A stretch of DNA of 64,000 nt from Nostoc sp. FACHB-280 (GTDB lineage: Bacteria; Cyanobacteriota; Cyanobacteriia; Cyanobacteriales; Nostocaceae): assembly GCF_014697615.1 (NCBI RefSeq), contig NZ_JACJSD010000009.1, positions 124,001 through 188,000 on the forward strand, in the 5' to 3' direction. Each line of letters opens with the position of its first letter. Position 1 is the first letter of the stretch. Below, piece after piece: positions 57,431 through 64,000 of this stretch. The notes beneath the pieces are model-generated. The model saw nothing but the letters and a program-made list of their open reading frames with translations. It had not been told where the DNA came from and did not search any database. A program made the position numbers and the translations under genes.

Positions 57431-58384
57431 TTACCAATCTTGGTATAGTTTTTGAGCATGAAACATAATTTCCTCTTTTGGTAGGCGAATTTTGGGTGTT
57501 TGACGAGGATAGGATGTTTCAATGGCGCGTGTATCTTGCTCAACCACAGTTGTGACTGCACTCAACATTGAGCGTCTCAATAAAGGTAGCAAAATTGGGT
57601 GTTTGGGTTTGCTGAAGACCAACACAAAGGTTTTAGTGTGAGTTTCTGTTTCGGGATATAAGATATGCACCTGCAAAATTTCTCCTAGTAAAAAAGAGGT
57701 GCGGAAAGTTATCAGTGCGGGAAACGCATATTCTAAAATGCCAGTGTAGGTTTTAGGTGCGGTCAAAACAACAGGATTGCGGATGATATCATTCCAGGTG
57801 CTATCCTCACGCTCTAGTTCTTGGACAACTTTCACCCAATATCCTTCATGTTCAAATATCGGCACGCGATTAGCTTTAATACCAAATAAGTCTCGGTGTG
57901 TGCCGCTTTGATGGTTGTAGTCATAGTTAATTAACAAGTTATCTAAAAAAGTCCCACGGATACTTTTTTCCCCAGCGACACCGACAAAACTCATACCTGC
58001 ACTCACTTTTGAAATGAGGTCTGGGACAGGAATTTTTGGAACATGACCAGCATAAGTCCAAATACAGTCATCTTTGATGATGAGTTCTAGGGGCGTGAGC
58101 AGTGGTTGAGTGCCTATTTGACCAGACTGATGCAATCTTCCTTGTCCATCAAATTCTAAGGCATGAAAGGGACAGGCAATGGTATTCCTTTCTTGACAAA
58201 TCCAGCCATCAGATAAAGGTGCTTGCAGATGGGGACAGATGTTATCTAGGGCGAAAATTTCACCTTGCTGATTTTGCCAGAGGACATAATCTTGACCATT
58301 CAGCGTCACTTTATAAGGCTTGTTAATACCCAGCATGGAACGGTGGGCAATTAACCAGGGTGCGCCAGGGAGAACGACTGCCAT
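57431..58384 (-). CDS. Rieske [2Fe-2S] non-heme iron oxygenase
   Basis: 317 residues; GAGGAGG lies six bases before the ATG. Rieske cluster ligands are Cys50, His52, Cys71 and His74 (CPH ... CPFH). A mononuclear iron site follows at about 155-165 (NYDYNHQSGTHRDLFG, Asp-x2-His-x4-His). This is the alpha-subunit build of ring-hydroxylating and PaO-like oxygenases. Substrate cannot be read; no reductase or ferredoxin partner adjoins except the unrelated psaC. The TetR gene opposite, 131 bp away, is the likely regulator. Confidence 0.87.
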   Translation of the reverse strand: MAVVLPGAPWLIAHRSMLGINKPYKVTLNGQDYVLWQNQQGEIFALDNICPHLQAPLSDGWICQERNTIACPFHALEFDGQGRLHQSGQIGTQPLLTPLELIIKDDCIWTYAGHVPKIPVPDLISKVSAGMSFVGVAGEKSIRGTFLDNLLINYDYNHQSGTHRDLFGIKANRVPIFEHEGYWVKVVQELEREDSTWNDIIRNPVVLTAPKTYTGILEYAFPALITFRTSFLLGEILQVHILYPETETHTKTFVLVFSKPKHPILLPLLRRSMLSAVTTVVEQDTRAIETSYPRQTPKIRLPKEEIMFHAQKLYQDW

Positions 58385-58414
58385 AAAAGCCTCCTCGTTA
58401 AAGTTATGTGAGAC

Positions 58415-58430
58415 TATAGCGATCGCTATA
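58415..58430. promoter_or_regulatory. Perfect 16-bp palindrome between the Rieske and TetR genes
   Basis: TATAGCGATCGCTATA is a full palindrome built round a HIP1 octamer, in the middle of the divergent spacer. It is a plausible TetR operator, but HIP1 is so common here that chance extension by four pairs is possible. Confidence 0.4.
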
Positions 58431-58515
58431 ATCTCCCAAGGTTTAAAGTAAATTGTGACAAAACTTTCATATTTCTATTCAAAATACGACAGATTATTCA
58501 TGTTTGTCAAGAACT

Positions 58516-59274
58516 ATGGCTATAAGTAAACCTGATCTGATGCGCCGTCAACCCAAGCAAAAACGCAGTCAGCAAAGGGTTGAAAAAATCCTCAAAGCAG
58601 CAGCCGAAGTTTTTGCAGAGGTGGGTTATGAAGCTGCGACGACTCATCAAATTGCGGCGAAAGCAGAAACAGCCATTGGTTCGCTGTATCAGTTTTTTCC
58701 CGATAAACTCGCCATATTTCATGCACTCGAAGCTATACACATGGAACGGGTGACAGCAATTTTGAGCAAAATTATGCAGTCAACCGACAAGCATCAGTCA
58801 TTATCTGAGTTTATTGAGTTTACAGTGGATGTCTACTCTCAATATTTTGCAGACCCCATCCCTCGCGTTGTCTATATTCAATATTTTGTCGCACCAGAAT
58901 TATTTAAATTATTTGACGAAACCTTTGATAAGCAACTAATTCAACAATTTGCTGCCTTTTTTCGCCACTGGAACCCAGACTTAACTGTAGAAAAAAGTGA
59001 ACTTCTATCTGAAACGGTGCATCGAACTTACAACGCTTTGCTGTTGAATGCGCTGAAACAGGAGGAGAGTAAACGTCAAGCCCTGTACGCCGAACTCAAA
59101 ACATTGTTAATTGCATATCTGACACCATACACTTTGCCGCAGCAAGTAATGAAAGTAATGATATGCCCTCATTGTCAGTCATCCCGCTTATCGAAAAATG
59201 GGCATCGTCACGGAAAGCAACGCTATCTCTGTAAAGATTGTGGTAAGCAGTTTTTGGAAAGGTTGAATTTGTAG
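58516..59274 (+). CDS. TetR regulator with C-terminal IS1-type zinc ribbon
   Basis: 252 residues from the ATG at 58516 (TTG at 58504 less likely). Residues 10-70 are a TetR DNA-binding domain: RVEKILKAAAEVFAEVGYEAATTHQIAAKAETAIGSLYQFF. A helical ligand/dimer domain runs to about 210. The last 36 residues are different: Cys217-x2-Cys220 and Cys239-x2-Cys242 in CPHCQSS ... KNGHRHGKQRYLCKDCGKQF, a pattern typical of InsA-like IS1 transposase zinc ribbons. The extra domain could be a recruited or a leftover piece of an insertion sequence. The gene is divergent from the Rieske oxygenase. Confidence 0.85.
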   Translation: MAISKPDLMRRQPKQKRSQQRVEKILKAAAEVFAEVGYEAATTHQIAAKAETAIGSLYQFFPDKLAIFHALEAIHMERVTAILSKIMQSTDKHQSLSEFIEFTVDVYSQYFADPIPRVVYIQYFVAPELFKLFDETFDKQLIQQFAAFFRHWNPDLTVEKSELLSETVHRTYNALLLNALKQEESKRQALYAELKTLLIAYLTPYTLPQQVMKVMICPHCQSSRLSKNGHRHGKQRYLCKDCGKQFLERLNL

Positions 59275-59335
59275 TTAGGAGTTCTTTGGTACTTGTGCAG
59301 CAAAGTTGTTTGTGGACATGGGGTGTACTTCGACC

Positions 59336-59364
59336 CTTCTCCTACCGGAGACGCTACGCGAACG
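59336..59364 (-). repeat. 29-bp dispersed repeat, copy B
   Basis: The minus strand reads CGTTCGCGTAGCGTCTCCG ... AGGAGAAG, 26 of 29 bases like copy A at 39359. A GC-rich palindrome, GGCGGCGCTGCGC, adjoins. Confidence 0.8.
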
Positions 59365-59416
59365 ACAGGCTCAGGGCGGCGCTGCGCTCAGTAAGCAGGG
59401 TGTAGGAGACAAGGTC

Positions 59417-59496
59417 AGGCTAATTCATTGCAAGAAGAGAAAAATTAAACTAGAAAAAACTGCTACTCCAAGTATATTTTGACAATGAATTAGCCT
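59417..59496. repeat. 80-bp element with 14-bp inverted ends
   Basis: AGGCTAATTCATTG (59417-59430) and CAATGAATTAGCCT (59483-59496) are perfect complements around a 52-bp AT-rich centre without an ORF. Could be a tiny MITE or an RNA hairpin. The spacer continues without a gene to 59739. Confidence 0.6.
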
Positions 59497-59739
59497 TACT
59501 TCTACTCCTCTAACTCTTTTGACAGGATTGTGACATAGAAACCATATACAGAGGAGCTTCAATACAGGTAGATGAAGCAAGCTCATCTAAAGCAGCCCTT
59601 GGTAGAAGTTGTCACTCTGTTAAAAGAGCGAATTTATCTAATAACTTTTGATGAGAAAACCTCTGTCTTTAGCACGATTTGGCACATTAGAAAAATCAAG
59701 TAAATCTTAGGATGCTAAATCTCAAAGAGAAGGTATTCT

Positions 59740-60177
59740 ATGTTAAATAAACGGCTTTCTGTTATAGGTAGTTGGATAGCTACAACAGTTCTTTGTTTAT
59801 CTGCGATCGCTTTTATTTGGCAAGGTGAATTTTTCACCAATAATTCAGCGATGGCTGCTCAATCTGTTAACTTAATTGCATCTTCAGACGCAGGCGATCG
59901 CGTTCAAGAAAAAGCCCGTGAAGATGCTGGACGTGCTAAAAATTTCATCCGAGATACAGCAGATAAAGTTAAACGCACCGCCAATAAAAATGCTAGTAAA
60001 GTTGAAGATGCCACTGATAATAGCGGTAACTTTATTGAGCGCAAAGCCAAACAAGATAGAAACACCATCGAGAAAAGAGCCGAGGAAGATGCAGCCCGGA
60101 CAGAGAAAGCTGTAGATAACACTAAAAATGTTATTGAGCGCACTGTTGATAACATTAAAGATACTTTCAGCAAGTAG
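59740..60177 (+). CDS. Exported, highly charged LEA-like protein
   Basis: 145 residues; AGAAGG lies eight bases before the ATG. An N-terminal membrane or signal segment (SWIATTVLCLSAIAFIWQG, possible cleavage after NNSAMAA) is followed from about 45 by an uninterrupted run of charged, Ala/Asp/Lys/Arg/Thr-rich heptads (EKAREDAGRAKNFIRDTADKVK ... ERKAKQDRNTIEKRAEEDAAR). This composition and periodicity resemble LEA and similar amphipathic-helix stress proteins. I infer a periplasmic or membrane-edge protective protein; no enzymatic motif is present. Confidence 0.75.
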   Translation: MLNKRLSVIGSWIATTVLCLSAIAFIWQGEFFTNNSAMAAQSVNLIASSDAGDRVQEKAREDAGRAKNFIRDTADKVKRTANKNASKVEDATDNSGNFIERKAKQDRNTIEKRAEEDAARTEKAVDNTKNVIERTVDNIKDTFSK

Positions 60178-60620
60178 AAAATCAGCGTGTGATATTTACT
60201 CTGTTGTTGTAGAAAAGTGGGATGATTTTGATATTTTTGTGTTAGTAATATCTATCTTATCCTGTATATTTACGAGTAGGAAAGATGCCTAACTTACAAG
60301 AATCATCCCTTACTTCCCCAAGGTCTTTACGTATCTACTTACAAGCTTTTTCATTGCAGAGAGCTAATTATTAAATATATTTACTCTTGCAGAATCGGAG
60401 TTTTCAGGATTGATGATGGTCTGCTTATTCTCGCCAAGTTATACTATTGTAGCTTTTAAACAAAACTCATACTGATGTGCTGATGTACATACAAGTTAAA
60501 TCAGGGTATTTGAAGTTTTATCTAAGTAACGTCATTGTAAATTTTTTCTTCAGTTGTAAGATATTTTGATATGCTTGGGAATACTAAGCCTGCTGATATT
60601 TAAGCGTCTGTACAGTTAGT
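60178..60620. other. 443-bp spacer upstream of the second hybrid kinase
   Basis: AT-rich, no gene, terminator or repeat that I can support. Presumably contains the promoter of the downstream gene. Confidence 0.35.
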
Positions 60621-63600
60621 ATGCTTACAATTCCTGGATATTGCTTGAGCGAAGAACTTTATCATGGGTCGAGAACAATAGTTTATCGAGCTATTCGAGA
60701 GATTGACTCATTATCTGTTGTTATTAAGCTGCTAAAAAATCCTTATCCCAGCTTTAGCGAACTGATACAATTTCGCAATCAATACATCATTGCCAAAAAT
60801 ATTCATCACCCTGGAATCATCCAAACTTACAGTCTTGAACCGTTTCAAAATGCTTATATGTTGGTGATGGAAGACTTTGGCGGAATATCTTTACAAGATT
60901 ATTTCGCCAAGCATCATCATCAAGTATCTTTAAAAGAATTTTTACAAATTGCGATCGCTCTGTGCGATATCTTAGACATACTGTACCACGATGCCTGTGG
61001 CGGGCAAAGCTTACATATCATTCATAAAGATATTAAACCGAGCAACATATTAATTAATCCCGAAACCAAACAAATTAAATTAATTGACTTTAGTATTGCC
61101 TCTTTACTACCAAGAGAAACACAATATCTCAAAAATCCGCAAGTTTTAGAAGGAACATTAGCTTATATATCACCCGAACAAACAGGGAGAATGAATCGAG
61201 TAATTGATTACCGCACAGATTTTTATTCCCTGGGTGTAACTTTTTATGAATTGCTGACAGGAGAATTACCATTTTCATCAGCAGATCCGATGGAATTGGT
61301 ACATTGTCACATTGCGAAAATGCCACTAAGTCTAGAAGGCAGAAGGCATTGGTTCGGCTACGCTCACCAACCGGAAGCAGGAGGTATAAGGGAAGAAATA
61401 CCGAAAGTTCTATCTGATATTATCAGCAAATTGATGGCGAAAAATGCTGAAGATAGATATCAAAGTGCTTCGGGATTAAAATATGATTTAGAAAAATGTT
61501 TAGAGCAACTCGAAACAACCAAAGAAATTCAATATTTTGAGATTGCTCAAAGAGATATTTGCGACAGATTCATTATCCCTGATAAATTATACGGACGCGA
61601 ACAAGAAGTTGCCGCAATATTAGCAGCATTTGATAGAGTCTCAGCCGGAAAAACCGAACTAATGTTAGTTGCTGGTATTTCTGGAATTGGTAAAACTGCG
61701 GTTATTAATGAAGTACATAAACCGATTGTCAAACAACGAGGATATTTTATTAAGGGAAAATTTGACCAGTTTAATCGTAATATTCCCTTTTCGGCATTTG
61801 TGCAATCTTTCCGCGATTTAATGAGTCAATTACTCGCCGAGAATGACACGCAATTAAAACAATGGAAAACTAAAATCCTAGAAGCATTAGGCGAAGATGG
61901 ACAGGTAATTATTGAAGTTATTCCCGAATTAGCTAAAATTATTGGTGAACAACCACCAGTAGCAGAGTTATCTGGAACTGCGGCGCAAAATCGCTTTAAT
62001 TTATTATTTCAGAAATTTCTGCGCGTATTTGCCAGTCCAGAGCATCCCTTAGTGATGTTTTTGGATGATTTGCAATGGGCGGATTTGGCTTCATTGCAAC
62101 TCATGGAATTATTAATGTGTGATGCTCATTTAGGATATTTATTATTAATTGGTGCTTATCGAGATAATGAAGTATCAATTGCTCATCCTTTGCAGTTGAC
62201 AGCAAATGCAATTAGCAAAGCGGGGGCAATTATCAATACTATTACCTTGCAACCTCTGAGTCAAGAAACATGGAATCAACTTGTAGCTGATACATTAAAA
62301 TGTGCTGAGAATTTGGCATTATCTCTTTCGCAATTAATTTATCGCAAAACACAAGGTAATCCTTTTTTTAGCACTCAATTTTTGAAATCGTTACATCAAG
62401 ATGGACTAATTGAATTTAACTGGGAACAACGATGTTGGCAATGCGATATTTCCCACATCAATCAGCAAACACTCATTTCTGATGTTGTAGAATTTATGGT
62501 ATTGCAATTACGCAGATTACCAGAAGCTACTCAACAGGTATTAAAACTGGCTGCTTGTATTGGAAATCAGTTTGATTTACAAACATTGGCAATTATTTCG
62601 GAACAATCGGAAGTAGAGGCGGCTGCTGGTTTATGGAAGGCTTTACAGTCAGATTTGATTTTGCCGCAAAGTGAGATTTATAAGTTTTATCAAGATAGCA
62701 GCGATGAAACAGATTTTACTCCTAGCGATCGCCCCATCGCTAATTATAAATTTCTCCATGATCGCATCCAACAAGCCGCCTATTCTCTCATCCCAGAAGC
62801 GCAAAAACAAAAAACCCATTTCCACATAGGTCAATTATTATTACAAGGTTTATCCCAGCAGGAACAACAAGAACGAATTTTTGATTTAGTCAACCAACTA
62901 AATCTGGGACAAACAACAATTACTACACAGGAAGAGAAAAAACAATTAGCTCGTTTAAACCTGCAAGCCGGACAAAAAGCTAAACTTTCAGCAGCTTATC
63001 AAGCATCTTACAGTTATTTTACGACTGGGATTGCTTTACTACCGACAACCGCTTGGCAGACTGACTATGAATTAATGTACAGTTTGCACCGTTATGCTTC
63101 AGAAACAGCTTATTTATGCGGTAATTTTGACCAAGCCGAGGTTTTGTATGAGCAAGCTTTAAATTACGCCCAAACAGCCTTGGATAAAGCGGTAATTTAT
63201 CGCGTCCAGATGACTCAATATCAGCTTCAGGGACGTAATGCCGAAGCGATCGCTTTGCAAAGTCAGAGCTTACAATTACTTAATTGGCAACTTCCACAAG
63301 CACCAGAACTAATTCAAAAAAGCCTAGACGAAGAAATTGCCATAGTCAAAAGATTTTTAGAACAGCAGAGTGTCGTATCCATTTTGGCTCTGCCGAAAAT
63401 GACAGATGCGAGTATGGCAGAAATGCTGCGAATTCTACAAATTCTCTTCTACGCTGCTTGGCTGGATGGAAGACCCACGCTAGGACTGCTTATACTCGCT
63501 AAAATGACCACTTTATCGTTGCAGTATGGTAACAGTGATATGTCTCCCTTTAGCTATGCTGGCTATGCCTTAATTGCCAACGCAGTTCTCAAAGACTTCG

Positions 63601-64000
63601 ACATAGCTTATCAGTTTGGCAAAATGGCAGTGCAGCTTTGCGAACAGTTCGATAATGCAGATGTGCGAGGGATGACTAATTTTCTCTTTGCTGCTGATGT
63701 CCAAAGCTGGAGTCGTCCGATTCGGGAAGCCGATACATACTATGACAACGCTTATAAATATGGTATGGAGGCTGGGAACTGGCTGACTGTGGGCTTTATG
63801 ATGATCCAAAGTGGTTCCGATCGCCTGACATACAGTAAAAACCTCAATGAATTATATGCGATCGCTCAAGCCCATGCAGACTTTCTCCAGCAAATTAAAA
63901 GTTTAGAAAACCTCGATGCTTTGAGAGTCGGAGTTATTCAACCAATTCGCCAACTGCTGGGGTTAACCAAAACCACCTTCAACTTTGATGACGACAATTT
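60621..64000 (+). CDS. Second giant Ser/Thr kinase-AAA receptor (3' end outside window)
   Basis: I read the frame open from the ATG at 60621 to the window edge, 1126 codons. It parallels the 26.7-kb gene: kinase domain (GSRTIVYRAIREID, HKDIKPSNILINP, LAYISPEQTGRMNR), AAA domain with GISGIGKTA (about residue 354) and MFLDDLQWADLASLQ, then the helical region. Two stretches are absent from the paralogue: ACGGQSL just before IHKD, and about 16 residues (GRRHWFGYAHQPEAGG) between KMPLSL and REEIP. Both read like translated dispersed repeats (ATGCCTGTGGCGGGCAAAGC; GGTTCGGCTACGCTCACC). GAF/PAS/histidine-kinase domains are expected beyond the edge. Confidence 0.88.
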   Translation, partial: MLTIPGYCLSEELYHGSRTIVYRAIREIDSLSVVIKLLKNPYPSFSELIQFRNQYIIAKNIHHPGIIQTYSLEPFQNAYMLVMEDFGGISLQDYFAKHHHQVSLKEFLQIAIALCDILDILYHDACGGQSLHIIHKDIKPSNILINPETKQIKLIDFSIASLLPRETQYLKNPQVLEGTLAYISPEQTGRMNRVIDYRTDFYSLGVTFYELLTGELPFSSADPMELVHCHIAKMPLSLEGRRHWFGYAHQPEAGGIREEIPKVLSDIISKLMAKNAEDRYQSASGLKYDLEKCLEQLETTKEIQYFEIAQRDICDRFIIPDKLYGREQEVAAILAAFDRVSAGKTELMLVAGISGIGKTAVINEVHKPIVKQRGYFIKGKFDQFNRNIPFSAFVQSFRDLMSQLLAENDTQLKQWKTKILEALGEDGQVIIEVIPELAKIIGEQPPVAELSGTAAQNRFNLLFQKFLRVFASPEHPLVMFLDDLQWADLASLQLMELLMCDAHLGYLLLIGAYRDNEVSIAHPLQLTANAISKAGAIINTITLQPLSQETWNQLVADTLKCAENLALSLSQLIYRKTQGNPFFSTQFLKSLHQDGLIEFNWEQRCWQCDISHINQQTLISDVVEFMVLQLRRLPEATQQVLKLAACIGNQFDLQTLAIISEQSEVEAAAGLWKALQSDLILPQSEIYKFYQDSSDETDFTPSDRPIANYKFLHDRIQQAAYSLIPEAQKQKTHFHIGQLLLQGLSQQEQQERIFDLVNQLNLGQTTITTQEEKKQLARLNLQAGQKAKLSAAYQASYSYFTTGIALLPTTAWQTDYELMYSLHRYASETAYLCGNFDQAEVLYEQALNYAQTALDKAVIYRVQMTQYQLQGRNAEAIALQSQSLQLLNWQLPQAPELIQKSLDEEIAIVKRFLEQQSVVSILALPKMTDASMAEMLRILQILFYAAWLDGRPTLGLLILAKMTTLSLQYGNSDMSPFSYAGYALIANAVLKDFDIAYQFGKMAVQLCEQFDNADVRGMTNFLFAADVQSWSRPIREADTYYDNAYKYGMEAGNWLTVGFMMIQSGSDRLTYSKNLNELYAIAQAHADFLQQIKSLENLDALRVGVIQPIRQLLGLTKTTFNFDDDN
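60990..61113 (+). repeat. In-frame repeat-like insertion 1 in kinase domain
   Basis: Within this interval, 60991-61010 (ATGCCTGTGGCGGGCAAAGC) looks like a cyanobacterial dispersed repeat unit and adds about seven residues just before the catalytic-loop HKD. Confidence 0.45.
61336..61383 (+). repeat. In-frame repeat-like insertion 2 in kinase domain
   Basis: 48 bp including the near-palindrome GGTTCGGCTACGCTCACCAA, typical of dispersed Nostoc repeats. It is a multiple of three with no stop codon and adds about 16 residues in the C-lobe. Confidence 0.6.

Noticed and set aside
63284-63809. Short frames inside the second hybrid kinase
   Set aside because: The kinase frame is open throughout this region, so these are shadows.

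Overview
The window looks like chromosome from a filamentous, probably heterocyst-forming cyanobacterium of the Nostoc/Anabaena group. It encodes PsaC of photosystem I. The octamer GCGATCGC (HIP1) occurs throughout, and the spacers carry 7-mer and 9-mer short tandem repeats. Uma2-type proteins and giant Ser/Thr-kinase/AAA/histidine-kinase receptors are also typical of this group. I recognised no rRNA, tRNA, CRISPR array or complete insertion sequence.

Layout: (1) 1-5.1 kb holds an unidentified partial gene and a two-gene module. The first gene encodes a small putative effector whose C-terminus carries FQVGDNN. The second encodes a STAND/WD40 receptor with the same heptapeptide at its N-terminus. 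This resembles bacterial amyloid (RHIM/BASS-like) signalling and is the most interesting locus here. (2) 5.2-18.7 kb holds an aspartase-type lyase, PgsA, Uma2 proteins and a scattered surface-polysaccharide set: RfbB, a CSP41-like SDR, a GT4 glycosyltransferase, two priming sugar transferases, Gmd and GDP-fucose synthase. An ankyrin protein, 5-formyl-THF cyclo-ligase and a lone sugar-ABC permease lie among them. (3) 18.8-26.5 kb holds a fusion of a CNMP sensor, a sigma54-type AAA domain and a membrane polyferredoxin. Next to it lie a candidate 29-residue membrane peptide, membrane proteins, a YifB/ComM ATPase and a HIT protein. (4) 26.7-33.0 kb is one 2079-residue hybrid kinase.

(5) 33.1-42.0 kb is a sugar-uptake locus: an OprB porin, a GlcP-like permease and an FrtABC-like ABC importer, divergent from an FrtR-like LacI repressor with two matching operators between them. 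Together these would carry sugar across the outer and then the inner membrane. The gene set matches loci known for fructose/glucose uptake and plant symbiosis in Nostoc/Anabaena. (6) 42.6-50.1 kb holds small regulators (DUF4327, a CsoR/InrS-like metal sensor), a decayed toxin-antitoxin pair, an HtrA protease, a small secreted basic protein, an aldo/keto reductase and a CNNM/CBS membrane protein. (7) 50.4-57.1 kb holds Mfd, GlmS and PsaC, with a MITE-like element between the last two. (8) 57.4-60.2 kb holds a Rieske oxygenase divergent from a TetR regulator with an IS1-type zinc ribbon at its C-terminus, and a secreted charged LEA-like protein. (9) From 60.6 kb a second kinase/AAA receptor, paralogous to the one in (4), runs off the right edge. 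Two in-frame insertions interrupt its kinase domain.

Functional names come from reading motifs and gene order by eye. No database search was run. Start codons were revised where an internal ATG/GTG or a Shine-Dalgarno sequence argued against the longest frame.
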